In this document: piece by piece, positions 5,680 to 13,059 of the stretch
Numbering within the stretch: position 1 is the stretch's first letter
How the letters are laid out: each line of letters opens with the position of its first letter
Origin: a virus
Virus record (IMG/VR): IMGVR_UViG_3300018875_000063
Coordinates: 1 to 21,374 of that record
Reading direction: 5' to 3' (one strand)
DNA: 21,374 nt
Made by a program: the position numbers and the translations under genes
The notes under the pieces: model-generated
The model's database searches: none
Told to the model about the DNA's origin: nothing
The model's input: only the letters and a program-made list of their open reading frames with translations

Positions 5680-6280
5680 AAACTGGCTAGGTCATGAGAT
5701 CCGATTTGTAGAAAAAGTGCCTGGTGAATGGTGGGCTGTGGCAGCTGATATAGCAATAGCATTGGGTTACAAACACACCCCGCATATGCTTAGGACACTA
5801 GATCCGGATGAGAAGGATGTCCACATTATGGACACCCTTGGCGGTAAGCAAAAAATGAGGATGATATCCGAATCGGGGATATATGAAGCAGTCTTTAATA
5901 GCAGACGTGATGAGGCAAAGGACTTTAAGAAATGGGTAAAGCAAGTCCTGAAGGACATCCGCAAATTAACCGGCCTTGAAGGATTTCAAATCTTCCGCAT
6001 GTTAGATAAGGAGCATCAGAAGGAGGCCATGCAGCAGCTAAAAGCTTCCCTGAGAAACCCGGTACGAGTGGACTTCATCAAAGCGAACACGATTGCAAAC
6101 AAGGCAGTTTCCAGCAGATATGGTCATCCCAAGATGATCAAAAAGGAACAGATGACACCAGATATGTTGGTGGTCCGTCAGGAGGTCTTGGATGACACGG
6201 TAAACCTTATGGGTTTGAAAGAGAAATTCGATTTGGATATTCCGGTGTCCACCACGATCTATAGCAAGTATGTGAATTGA
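5663..6280 (+). CDS. BRO-N domain phage antirepressor
   Basis: A 205-residue protein. Residues 1-100 match the BRO-N/Ant pattern: NWLGHEIRFVEKVPGEWWAV followed by ADIAIALGY, then a region with ISESGIYEAVFNSRRDEAK and FKKWVKQVLKDIRK, the usual core of phage antirepressors. The C-terminal half (ANKAVSSRYGHPKMIKKEQM, DDTVNLMGLKEKF) resembles the tail shared by Bacillus-type BRO proteins. GGAGAG lies upstream of the ATG. It follows the Cro-like gene in the early operon and would inactivate the CI-like repressor, which lacks a self-cleaving domain, giving the switch a plausible trigger. DNA binding is also possible for BRO-N proteins. Confidence 0.85.
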   Translation: MNIRVENWLGHEIRFVEKVPGEWWAVAADIAIALGYKHTPHMLRTLDPDEKDVHIMDTLGGKQKMRMISESGIYEAVFNSRRDEAKDFKKWVKQVLKDIRKLTGLEGFQIFRMLDKEHQKEAMQQLKASLRNPVRVDFIKANTIANKAVSSRYGHPKMIKKEQMTPDMLVVRQEVLDDTVNLMGLKEKFDLDIPVSTTIYSKYVN

Positions 6281-6296
6281 AAGGAGAAACATCAAT

Positions 6297-6473
6297 TTGA
6301 ACGAACAGGATTACCTTCGAAAGAAAATGCTCGAATCTCTGCAGCACGAACGCCAGATGCTGGCTGAGCGTAGATACCTGGAAGCGCTGGACGCCCGCGC
6401 CGAATATCGGAGATGCCGGCTGGAGCTGCTGAAGCTCTGGGGTGACCGCAGGTATTTACAGGAGGCTATGTAA
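6297..6473 (+). CDS. Small helical protein (58 aa)
   Basis: A TTG start at 6297, ten bases after AAGGAG (6281-6286). The 58 residues are very rich in Arg, Glu and Leu, for example LRKKMLESLQHERQM and RCRLELLKLWGDRRYL, and would form a continuous amphipathic helix or coiled coil. The stop is followed after one base by the ATG of the next gene. No family is recognised. Confidence 0.6.
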   Translation: MNEQDYLRKKMLESLQHERQMLAERRYLEALDARAEYRRCRLELLKLWGDRRYLQEAM

Positions 6474-6474
6474 G

Positions 6475-6642
6475 ATGGACCTCGATCGCTTTTCACGAAC
6501 ACTGTGGGGTGAGCAAATCAAACGTACCCCCGAAGCAGACGCACTCGATGCGTACAAGCAGCAGGTGGAGGACAGCATGATAGATTCCTTGGAGGGAGGT
6601 GAACAAGACAATGCAAGTGATCCAGAAGCTGACGGTGGTTAG
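6475..6642 (+). CDS. Small acidic hypothetical protein (55 aa)
   Basis: The ATG at 6475 has AGGAGG ten bases upstream, within the end of the previous gene. The protein begins MDLDRFSRTLWGEQIKRTPE and ends in an acidic tail EGGEQDNASDPEADGG. The final 32 bases overlap the next gene in another frame. The function is unknown; an acidic disordered tail is common in phage adaptor peptides. Confidence 0.55.
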   Translation: MDLDRFSRTLWGEQIKRTPEADALDAYKQQVEDSMIDSLEGGEQDNASDPEADGG

Positions 6643-6823
6643 TAACCCGACAAGAATCTTTGAAGTAGGTACTGAAGTGAATGGGCGGGAAGTCATCGAG
6701 ATTAAGCAGGTTGGGGACGAAAACATATCGGAGTTTTGGGTGGTAGATGAGAATGAAAAAATCATCGTCAGCATCGAGAACTGCCCGGTAATCGTGGAAT
6801 GGCAAGAAGTCGCTGAAGACTAA
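6611..6823 (+). CDS. Hypothetical beta-rich protein (70 aa)
   Basis: The ATG at 6611 follows GGAGGTGA (6595-6602), a near-perfect site; the GTG at 6599 overlaps that site and is rejected. The sequence alternates beta strands and turns: LTVVSNPTRIFEVGTEVNG, then EVIEIKQVGD, then FWVVDENEKIIVSIENCPV. This fits a small beta-barrel or SH3-like fold, but no family is recognised. It ends just before a short T-rich spacer with a weak GGGTC/GAGCCC stem at about 6848-6860. Confidence 0.6.
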   Translation: MQVIQKLTVVSNPTRIFEVGTEVNGREVIEIKQVGDENISEFWVVDENEKIIVSIENCPVIVEWQEVAED

Positions 6824-6880
6824 GCCTATTATTTTTTTGCCAAAATCGGGTCTTTGAGCCCAAAAAAAGGAGATAGAGCA

Positions 6881-7483
6881 ATGAGTAAGCTGACTGTTGA
6901 ATTGGAATTGGATTGGTTGGATTCAGATTCTGGGAGCGTTTCGGATGCGATAAGAGACGAGGTGGTACGTGGGTTACAAGATCGTTTGATCCAGAAGGTT
7001 GAGAAACAAGTGCAGGCTACTCTCGAATCCAAGATAACCGAAGCCGCTGACAAAGTAACAAATGAGTACCTGGTGGCTGTGTATCAAGAAAGGCTGCAGA
7101 ATCTGAAAATCCCGGTCAAAAAAAGCACCTGGGGTTCAGATGTGGAATATCATTCGCTCTCTGAATATGTCGGTAATCAGTTCGATAACTTCCTGCAAAG
7201 AAAATCCCTCGATGAATACGGGAAACGAGTTGATTATGAACGGGATGCCAAGTATACGATTTTCGAGTATTTCGCCAAAGACATTCTAGGCAAGGAACTC
7301 GAAAAGAAAGTATCCGCGCTTATTTCCGAGGCTAGACAAAAGGCGGAAAACACCGTGCTTAGCACCCTGGAGAAGAACCTGCGTGAACAGTTGTCTGCAG
7401 ACATCATCAGCCGATTGAACATCCCATCTATGTTGAAGAGTTTGCAGGAGAAGGCGGCCGAAATCGAAATGAACGGTCAATAA
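6881..7483 (+). CDS. Hypothetical helical phage protein (200 aa)
   Basis: The ATG at 6881 is preceded by AAAGGAG with good spacing; the upstream TTG at 6854 is rejected. The protein is mostly helical with many Lys and Glu, including DRLIQKVEKQVQATLESKIT and, near the end, ISEARQKAENTVLSTLEKNL, which suggest coiled coils. A middle part with WGSDVEYHSLSEYVG and aromatics looks globular. Its position before the ATPase/RecT block is common for an accessory protein of unknown role. No enzymatic motif is seen. Confidence 0.65.
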   Translation: MSKLTVELELDWLDSDSGSVSDAIRDEVVRGLQDRLIQKVEKQVQATLESKITEAADKVTNEYLVAVYQERLQNLKIPVKKSTWGSDVEYHSLSEYVGNQFDNFLQRKSLDEYGKRVDYERDAKYTIFEYFAKDILGKELEKKVSALISEARQKAENTVLSTLEKNLREQLSADIISRLNIPSMLKSLQEKAAEIEMNGQ

Positions 7484-7523
7484 AATCAAGCGAAAGCGAG
7501 GATATCACATAGATCAGAAGACA

Positions 7524-7766
7524 TTGGAGTACATGGGTGAACGGGTTGATAAGGCTCGGAACATCCAAGCGAAAATCAAGGAGCTTAAGCATTTCATCGA
7601 GTTTAGCGAAGGTAAATCAAACATCGAGCTCCGTGATAACAGCGGTAGAGGATTCACTATTGAGAAACGTCATTTTGAACAACTTGCTTATAGAGCGAGG
7701 GAATCAATCTTGAAAGAGATCCACAATGAAATAAAACTGCTCGATCAAGAGCTTGCGGAGATTTGA
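7524..7766 (+). CDS. Small coiled-coil hypothetical protein (about 80 aa)
   Basis: A helical protein rich in KELK and LDQEL heptads (RNIQAKIKELKHFIEF, ILKEIHNEIKLLDQELAEI), probably coiled coil. The start is uncertain. TTG 7524 and ATG 7533 both lack a well-spaced site, while GCGAGG at 7496-7501 would best serve an in-frame ATA at 7509, giving an N-terminus DQKTLEYMG. It is followed three bases later by the next gene. No family is recognised. Confidence 0.6.
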   Translation: MEYMGERVDKARNIQAKIKELKHFIEFSEGKSNIELRDNSGRGFTIEKRHFEQLAYRARESILKEIHNEIKLLDQELAEI

Positions 7767-7769
7767 GAA

Positions 7770-7997
7770 ATGCGATCATCGAGTGAACTGTTCAGCAGCT
7801 TCCGTGAATCGCTGACACCTGAAACCCAGAAGGACATCGACAGATTGCTATTCCTCTATGACTGGTTCCTAGATGAACCGGATCCGGATCGCAGGAAAGT
7901 ATTGAAAGGCGAGATGAGGATTTTGGAACGCAAATATAACTTGGAGGTAAACCATGAGTCAATTCAAGTTAATCGAGGGCAAAGCCCACAACTTTAA
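7770..7997 (+). CDS. Small hypothetical protein (75 aa)
   Basis: ATG 7770 with GGAG about nine bases upstream. The protein contains SSELFSSFRESLTPETQKDI, then LLFLYDWFLDEPDPDRRKVL, a helical unit with an aromatic core. The last 44 bases overlap the ATPase gene in another frame, so the two are probably translated together. No family is recognised. Confidence 0.6.
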   Translation: MRSSSELFSSFRESLTPETQKDIDRLLFLYDWFLDEPDPDRRKVLKGEMRILERKYNLEVNHESIQVNRGQSPQL

Positions 7998-9504
7998 AGC
8001 CCACCGTGATCTATGCGTTAAGTTTGGCGACCTGACCAAGATCACGGGGGATAACGAAGTGGGTAAATCCAGTATTTTGGAGATCCCTACATGGACATTG
8101 TACGGCACGGACACCTTCGGCGGCAAGATGGACCCGACTCCTACGAATTACAAATACGACCATGTCATGGCCGAAACGCTGCTGGAGGTTGACGGCAAGC
8201 TGCTCAAATTCGGTCGCGGGATTGAGAAGGGGAAGGCGACCTATTACATCAATGACGTGCCAAGCAAGGCGAGCGATTTCGAGGAAATCGTCAAATCGCT
8301 GATTGATAAGGATCTGTTCCTGGCCTTGTTCAATCCCCTGTACTTCTTTTCGCTTCATTGGGAAAGGCAGCGTGAATTAATGCTCCGATATTCGACGCCG
8401 CCCACTCAAAAAGAAGTGTTTGCGGAGATGAGCCGGACGAGCCCGGACCAAAAACTAAAGGACATAAAATTGAACCCTCAAGCCGAGAAGCTGGCCGAGC
8501 TGGTAAAAAAGCACACGCTGCCACAGCTTGAGGAGATCCATAAGAAGAATAAGAACGACAAAGACACAGCACATAAGAAGGCCCAAGGCCGCACGGAGAC
8601 ACTTGAGGAACAGCTCCGTCAACTCCCAGAAGTACCGGACGATATCGAGGCGATCAAGGCGGAAGACGCTGAACTGGTCAAACAGGTCAAAGCTATCCAT
8701 GCCAAAATCGAGCTGGCTGACGAGCCTAAACGGAAGCAGGCGGTGCTTGAGGGGACGCTCGAAAATGTCCGGCAACAGATTGCAGCTGCCAAGGCCCGAT
8801 ACATGAAGGTCCACGGCGAAGAGATCGCAGAGGAATGCTCCACCTGTAAGCGGCCGTTTGACGAGGCGGCGAAGGCGGCGGCCGAAGCGAGCAAGGAAGA
8901 GCGGAAGATGCCGCTGCGGGAAGAGCACGACAAGCTGGTCGCTCGCCGTAAGGAACTCGAGGCGGAGCTGGCCGCGGTGGAACTGGTTGACGTGTCCGAG
9001 CTCTGGGAACAGATGCGTGCCTTGGAGCAACGTAGAGACGCGACAGCAGACACGATTGGCTGGTACAACCGGCGCCAAAGCCTGCAAGCCGATCTCGAAA
9101 AGGCACGAGCTCACGAAGCCGCGACGCTGGAGAGCCGCAACGAATCCATCTTTATCCTTGATGCCATCAAAGCATATGAGGCAAAGGCTGCAGAGCTGCA
9201 GGCGGCCAAGGTACAGGGCCTTTTCAAGACGCTCACGATCCGGCTCTTCAAAGAGCAAAAGAACGGTGATATTAGACCGGATTTTGTAATCGATCGGGAC
9301 GGCAAGACGCCGACACAATTCTCACTGTCGGAAAGCATCCGGGCAGGGCTGGAAGTCCGGGACGTTATCAGTCAGCAAAGCGACTGGATCGCCCCTTGTT
9401 TTATCGACAACAAGGAGAGCGTGACTCGCTACAAGGCCCCGCGCGGCCAGCTGATCACTTGCCAAGTCGTTGAAGACCAACCATTAAAAATCATTAACGC
9501 TTAG
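7954..9504 (+). CDS. Rad50/SbcC-like phage recombination ATPase
   Basis: A 516-residue SMC-class ATPase. The Walker A is ITGDNEVGKSSI (loop 32-39), followed by an N-terminal ATPase lobe. Residues about 180-395 are a coiled-coil-rich arm with a CSTC pair at 295-298, reminiscent of the Rad50 zinc hook. The C-terminal lobe has FSLSESIRAGLEVRD (an ABC-signature-like element near 456-470) and CFIDNKES near 482-489, occupying the Walker B position with D and E. It is about half the length of bacterial SbcC, the typical size of phage versions beside RecT. It would be expected to dimerise and gate or stimulate DNA end processing. The ATG has GGAGG with good spacing. The next gene follows after 14 bp. 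Confidence 0.8.
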   Translation: MSQFKLIEGKAHNFKAHRDLCVKFGDLTKITGDNEVGKSSILEIPTWTLYGTDTFGGKMDPTPTNYKYDHVMAETLLEVDGKLLKFGRGIEKGKATYYINDVPSKASDFEEIVKSLIDKDLFLALFNPLYFFSLHWERQRELMLRYSTPPTQKEVFAEMSRTSPDQKLKDIKLNPQAEKLAELVKKHTLPQLEEIHKKNKNDKDTAHKKAQGRTETLEEQLRQLPEVPDDIEAIKAEDAELVKQVKAIHAKIELADEPKRKQAVLEGTLENVRQQIAAAKARYMKVHGEEIAEECSTCKRPFDEAAKAAAEASKEERKMPLREEHDKLVARRKELEAELAAVELVDVSELWEQMRALEQRRDATADTIGWYNRRQSLQADLEKARAHEAATLESRNESIFILDAIKAYEAKAAELQAAKVQGLFKTLTIRLFKEQKNGDIRPDFVIDRDGKTPTQFSLSESIRAGLEVRDVISQQSDWIAPCFIDNKESVTRYKAPRGQLITCQVVEDQPLKIINA

Positions 9505-9518
9505 GAGGCACTTATCAT

Positions 9519-10451
9519 ATGGCAAAAGAAACTCAGATTCAGGAAGTACCTGATGTAAACATTAATCAGCTTCAAGCGATTGGGGAGTTTGGCCTCCCAG
9601 AGATTATGACTATGAAAGAAACACTCGGCAAGAAACTGACCATCCCGCAGTTCAACCTCTTTATGTACCAGATGAAGCGGATGGGGCTGGATCCTTCGTT
9701 AAAACATGCTTTCCCTATCCCGTACGGTGACACGATTGATATCAGAATCGCATATGAGGGTTACCACGCGAAAGCACAGGAATCGGAGGGTTACCAAGGG
9801 GTATACAATCAAGTCATTTGCGAAAACGAGGTCGATGATTTCGAGGCGGAAACGGACGAGGAGGGCATCATTGTCAGCGTAAAGCACAAGATTAAATTCC
9901 CGCGAGGCAAGGCAGTCGGAGCTTATTCCATTGCTAAGCGAGAAGGGAAAAAGAACGTAATTGTGCTTATGGATGCCAGCGAGGTTCAGAAATGGGTCAA
10001 GAAAAATCCGAGTTTCTGGAAGCTTGATGACGGATCGATCGACCCTGATATGTTCAAGAAGCATGTGGGAATCCGAGCTATCAAAGCTCAATACGACATA
10101 GCTGCTGTGGTCGAGGAGAGCATGGAGTCAATGAACGCAGCATCCGCTGCCCCGACGTATGATCCGCCAACGCGGAAAGACGTTACCCCGCCAGTCGAGA
10201 AGATAGAAACAACAGAAAGCGTGAATCAGGATGACGAGGCTGCTGCGCGTATGAAAGCACTCAAAGCTCAGGTCAAGGCTAACTACAAGAAACTGGGGCT
10301 TACGGACAAGGAAGCTATGGGCGCGCACATGCAGCAATACTGCAAGGTTAAGGGTGACGAGCCTACGGAGGCAGAACTGAAGGCATACCTCAAGATAATG
10401 GACATGCAGATTCAAGCAGCAGAGCAGGCAGAAGACACACTCCCGGAATAA
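9519..10451 (+). CDS. recT: RecT-family single-strand annealing protein
   Basis: A 310-residue annealing protein of the RecT/Bet class. The core region reads FNLFMYQMKRMGLDPSLKHA, then GDTIDIRIAYEGYHAKAQES, with the GLDP and R..YEGY features typical of the family (about 47-90). Strand-rich segments follow to about residue 200, then a charged linker (residues about 205-245), and a helical tail rich in Lys and Glu with QQYCKVKGDEPTEAELKAYL. The ATG is preceded by AGGAGG. It would coat single-stranded ends and pair them with homologous strands during phage replication and repair. It lies directly after the Rad50-like ATPase. No YqaJ-type exonuclease is seen nearby. Confidence 0.85.
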   Translation: MAKETQIQEVPDVNINQLQAIGEFGLPEIMTMKETLGKKLTIPQFNLFMYQMKRMGLDPSLKHAFPIPYGDTIDIRIAYEGYHAKAQESEGYQGVYNQVICENEVDDFEAETDEEGIIVSVKHKIKFPRGKAVGAYSIAKREGKKNVIVLMDASEVQKWVKKNPSFWKLDDGSIDPDMFKKHVGIRAIKAQYDIAAVVEESMESMNAASAAPTYDPPTRKDVTPPVEKIETTESVNQDDEAAARMKALKAQVKANYKKLGLTDKEAMGAHMQQYCKVKGDEPTEAELKAYLKIMDMQIQAAEQAEDTLPE

Positions 10452-10454
10452 GCC

Positions 10455-10640
10455 ATGGAGCAGGTAATCGTCTATGAGCGGTGCCCGGACTGCCAGGTAT
10501 GCGGTAAGGAAATCAATCTGGGTCATGAGAAGCAATTCCATGACTTGCGAGTATGCAGCACATGCAAAGAAGGACTGGAGGGGAAACGAAATGGCAAGCG
10601 AAAGCAAACCCGTGCAACTCGACCTTTTCGACCATATTGA
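10455..10640 (+). CDS. Small zinc-knuckle protein (61 aa)
   Basis: An ATG at 10455, three bases after recT, but without a clear Shine-Dalgarno. The cysteines are spaced C-x2-C-x2-C (CPDCQVCGKEI) and C-x2-C (CSTCKEGL), with a His pair between, the layout of a small treble-clef or ribbon zinc site. The tail is very basic (KRNGKRKQTRATRPFRPY) and lies in the overlap with the next gene. It could be a nucleic acid-binding accessory factor. The cysteine pattern supports a real gene; the weak start lowers confidence. Confidence 0.5.
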   Translation: MEQVIVYERCPDCQVCGKEINLGHEKQFHDLRVCSTCKEGLEGKRNGKRKQTRATRPFRPY

Positions 10641-10806
10641 CCCTCCGGCTCCGGCCCGGGAAGTCCTGAACGGGATGTATTACGAAAAGACCACGGATAA
10701 ATTCGTCTCGTTCGTTCTCGGGCGCCGGTACTACGAGGAGCCGGCCAAGGGGTGCCCGCACGATCGGGAGTGGCAGGAACGATTAAAGAGGGAGCGTGCG
10801 ATATGA
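10591..10806 (+). CDS. Small protein with N-terminal sliding-clamp motif QLDLF
   Basis: The ATG at 10591 is preceded by GGAGGGG, ten bases before the start. The 71-residue protein opens MASESKPVQLDLFDHIDPP; QLDLF matches the consensus beta-clamp-binding pentapeptide QL(S/D)LF. The remainder has an aromatic and basic segment FVSFVLGRRYYEEPAKGCPH and a charged tail. It overlaps the zinc-knuckle gene and ends in an ATGA with the MBL-fold gene. It may bring a recombination or replication factor to the host clamp; that is inference from the motif alone. Confidence 0.6.
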   Translation: MASESKPVQLDLFDHIDPPAPAREVLNGMYYEKTTDKFVSFVLGRRYYEEPAKGCPHDREWQERLKRERAI

Positions 10807-11558
10807 AAGTGGACATATTAGCTTCCGGCAGTGCTGGGAATTGCGTGGCAGTCACCACCGGCGGCAAGACCATCCTGATTGATGCCGGCGTCGCGAAGAC
10901 CAAGATCGAAAAGCGGCTGCTGGAAGTCGGTATCCGGCCGGATCACATTGCGGCGATCATGATCACCCACGCACACAACGATCACACCAAGGGGCTGACT
11001 CTCGCAAACAAATTCCGGATCCCGGTATGGGCGACGGATGGAGAGTGGAAAGGGATATCCGGCGTAGACGAGGACCTGCGGCGGACGGCGGAAACCCGGT
11101 GGGGAAAATACGAGATGATCGAGTTCGGCGGCCTCCATGTGTATCCTTTTCAAACCTACCACGATGCCTATGAGCCAGTCGGGTACGCGGTAGAGGATGA
11201 TGAGGGGAATCGATGCTGCGTTCTCTTTGACACCGGGAAGTGGACGGAGGAGATGCTAGAAATGATGGAAGGCAGCCACTACGTGCTGATCGAGGCGAAT
11301 CATGATCCCGACCTGGTCGAGATGTGCAACCGACCTGACAGCATCAAAGCCCGCATCCTCTCCGATATCGGGCACCTGAGTAATCAGCAGACGGCGGAGG
11401 TCCTGAAACGGTTGATCCGGGGCCGCGGTGAGCGAATATACTTGACTCATTTATCAGGCGAGAATAACACTCCGCAGCTGGCGGAGATGACCGTAAAGAT
11501 GGCACTCCGGCAGCGCGGATTTGAAGCAGGAACACATTATCACCTGGAGGTGGTTTAG
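10803..11558 (+). CDS. Metallo-beta-lactamase-fold protein, YycJ/WalJ-like (possible nuclease)
   Basis: A 251-residue MBL-fold protein coupled to the previous gene by ATGA. The HxHxDH metal site is HAHNDH at residues 56-61. Other expected elements are LASGSAGNC near the start, TILIDAG, YHDAYEPVGYAV with VLFDTG, and a later SDIGHLSN and THLSGENN. These are hallmarks of the YycJ/WalJ branch, some of which are DNA exonucleases. Its position three genes after RecT, with no YqaJ or lambda-type exonuclease in view, suggests it resects ends for RecT. GAGGGA upstream supports the start. The enzyme class is firm; the substrate is inferred. Confidence 0.85.
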   Translation: MKVDILASGSAGNCVAVTTGGKTILIDAGVAKTKIEKRLLEVGIRPDHIAAIMITHAHNDHTKGLTLANKFRIPVWATDGEWKGISGVDEDLRRTAETRWGKYEMIEFGGLHVYPFQTYHDAYEPVGYAVEDDEGNRCCVLFDTGKWTEEMLEMMEGSHYVLIEANHDPDLVEMCNRPDSIKARILSDIGHLSNQQTAEVLKRLIRGRGERIYLTHLSGENNTPQLAEMTVKMALRQRGFEAGTHYHLEVV

Positions 11559-12089
11559 ATGAAATCTTACAAAAATGTATATACAGCCGAGGAGTATAAA
11601 CAGCTTCAAAAACTGAACGAGGCGGCATTAGAGCAAAACAAACTCCTGAAGAGGCAGATCGTTGAGCTCCAGAACGAAAAGCTTAGGCTACAGCAAGAGG
11701 TCGATGATGCAATGGACGTGCATAAGGTGGAGTTGCCGCGGGAAGTGGCTGAGGCGATTGAAGATTTGAGAAATGCAGACTTGTCTGGATTCGGTATCAT
11801 GCACTTTATTGACCATATTTCAGAAGTGAAAAATCACCGCTGGCATGGTCCGTTGCGGGTCCTTCGGAAATTTACCTTTTTGGATACTAACCAATATACG
11901 GCTGGCTGCGAACTCCTGATGAATGCCCTGGTCAACGGCTATACGATTGAGAAGACACCATCCGAAAAGTTGCACACCAAAGTCGAAGAACTAATCTTTA
12001 ACTGGATCGGCAGCCTGGACGTAGACGAGGAAGAAGTGCACCGACTGGCCGACCGGATCGTGGAGCGTGCAGAAGAAATATTAACCTGA
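11559..12089 (+). CDS. Hypothetical phage protein with coiled coil (176 aa)
   Basis: ATG immediately after the MBL gene, with GGAGGTGG well placed. The N-terminal 50 residues form a coiled coil (LLKRQIVELQNEKLRLQQEV). A middle segment VELPREVAEAIEDLRNADLS begins a globular helical domain with FGIMHFIDHI and FTFLDTNQYTAGCELLM. The PREVAEAIE phrase occurs in several Firmicutes phage proteins with DUF1642-like layouts, but I cannot name the family with certainty. The tail is acidic. The role is unknown. Confidence 0.65.
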   Translation: MKSYKNVYTAEEYKQLQKLNEAALEQNKLLKRQIVELQNEKLRLQQEVDDAMDVHKVELPREVAEAIEDLRNADLSGFGIMHFIDHISEVKNHRWHGPLRVLRKFTFLDTNQYTAGCELLMNALVNGYTIEKTPSEKLHTKVEELIFNWIGSLDVDEEEVHRLADRIVERAEEILT

Positions 12090-12105
12090 ACGTTGGTGAG
12101 GAGGC

Positions 12106-13059
12106 ATGAGCGGGTTTATCCCGATTGGAAGGGAGCTTCAGAATCACTGGCTCAGGCGTGATAAAGATTACTGGATGGTTTTCTGTGAAATGTACTTTCT
12201 GGCCCGTTATTCAGACAAGCCTGAGACGCGCGTGATCGACGGGCTGGAAGTCACGATCCATCAAAAAGAATTCATATTTGGTCGCCCTGGTTGGAGTCGG
12301 AGGCTAGATATATCCGAGCAACGGTTGAAGACCCTGATCAAAAAACTCATTGATGAAGGGTTCATAAAACAGACCCAAAGGCACAGCAAATTCACTGTTT
12401 ATTCCTTCGAATATGAGCCCGAAATCATTCAAATGAGCAACCAGCAGAACAACCAGCACAGCAACCAGCAGAAATTTTCAGAGCAACCAGCAGAAACTCA
12501 GACAGGACAAGGGCTCTCGGGCACAAGCAACCAGCAGGATTTTTCAGAGCAACCAGCACAACAACCAGCAGAGCAACCAATGAAAGAAGAAGGTATTAAA
12601 GAAGAAGGTTACAAAGGAGAAGGTTTTAATAATATGGCGAAAAATCACGAACCCATTGCAAGGGAAGTAATTGCTTACCTAAACGAAAAAATGGGCAAGC
12701 GATACAAAGCTACGCCAGGAACAATGAAGTACATTCTTGGTCGCTTACACGAGGGGTACAGCAAAGAAGACTGCATTCATGTGATAGATGTTAAACATGC
12801 CGAATGGTACGGAACGGATAAAGAGAAATACCTGGACTATGAGACCCTCTTTAGACCGAGCAAGTTTCCTAAATATCTGAACCAGCGGCTGGATGTTGTG
12901 ACTCGGAAGGCGAGCAATGGATCTTACCCTACAAAGTCACAAAGAGCGAACTCTATTTTAGACCAAGAACTACGAAAGGAAGGTGGACGGGATGGAACGC
13001 AGCGACGTGATATTACTCATGAAGTTGATCACCAACGTTTACCAGAATTTCGAGGTTGA
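12106..13059 (+). CDS. Phage replisome organizer (winged helix + Phg_2220-type C-terminal domain)
   Basis: A 317-residue initiator-type protein. Residues 1-105 are a winged-helix domain (FGRPGWSRRLDISEQRLKTL, LIKKLIDEGFI), as in DnaD/replisome organizer proteins. Residues 111-174 are a low-complexity linker rich in Gln, Asn and Pro, then Glu/Gly, encoded by tandem repeats. Residues about 183-265 match the phage conserved C-terminal domain: VIAYLNEKMGKRY, GRLHEGYSKEDCIHVIDVKH, YLDYETLFRPSKFPKYLNQ. It would bind the origin and recruit the helicase loader and DnaB, both encoded just downstream. GAGGAGG is very close to the ATG, so spacing is short. The last 68 bases overlap the next gene. The DNA repeats inside the linker probably form the origin itself. 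Confidence 0.85.
   Translation: MSGFIPIGRELQNHWLRRDKDYWMVFCEMYFLARYSDKPETRVIDGLEVTIHQKEFIFGRPGWSRRLDISEQRLKTLIKKLIDEGFIKQTQRHSKFTVYSFEYEPEIIQMSNQQNNQHSNQQKFSEQPAETQTGQGLSGTSNQQDFSEQPAQQPAEQPMKEEGIKEEGYKGEGFNNMAKNHEPIAREVIAYLNEKMGKRYKATPGTMKYILGRLHEGYSKEDCIHVIDVKHAEWYGTDKEKYLDYETLFRPSKFPKYLNQRLDVVTRKASNGSYPTKSQRANSILDQELRKEGGRDGTQRRDITHEVDHQRLPEFRG
12438..12582. repeat. CAACCAGCA iteron array in the replisome organizer gene (candidate origin)
   Basis: CAACCAGCA occurs seven times, starting at 12438, 12450, 12462, 12484, 12528, 12550 and 12562, with a partial eighth (CAACCA) at 12574. The intervals are 12, 12, 22, 44, 22, 12 and 12 bp, so the two halves are mirror images in spacing. AT-rich ATTTTCAG blocks separate copies 3-4 and 5-6. 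Iterons inside the initiator gene are the arrangement of the lambda O origin and several Firmicutes phage origins. Binding has not been shown; the protein linker reads as Gln/Pro-rich filler. Confidence 0.6.
12583..12636. repeat. Three 15-bp purine-rich repeats followed by an AT-rich stretch
   Basis: AAAGAAGAAGGTATT, AAAGAAGAAGGTTAC and AAAGGAGAAGGTTTT lie in tandem at 12583, 12598 and 12613 and are followed by AATAATATGG. One strand is almost pure purine. Placed right after the iterons, this strand-biased, easily melted segment fits a DNA unwinding element. In protein it encodes KEEGI/KEEGY/KGEGF. Confidence 0.55.

Noticed and set aside
6824-6880. Intrinsic terminator between 6823 and 6881
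   Set aside because: The stem (GGGTC with GAGCCC) is short and imperfect and is followed by A residues on the coding strand; the T run precedes it.
8455-9318. Long leftward frame of 287 codons opposite the ATPase gene
   Set aside because: It lies antisense to a clear SMC-type ATPase with intact motifs; its protein is Leu/Cys/Phe-rich without domains, as expected of a shadow frame.
12438-12627. CRISPR-like array
   Set aside because: Repeats are only 9 or 15 bp, lie inside a coding frame, and the intervals (12-44 bp) do not fit spacers; no cas gene is present.
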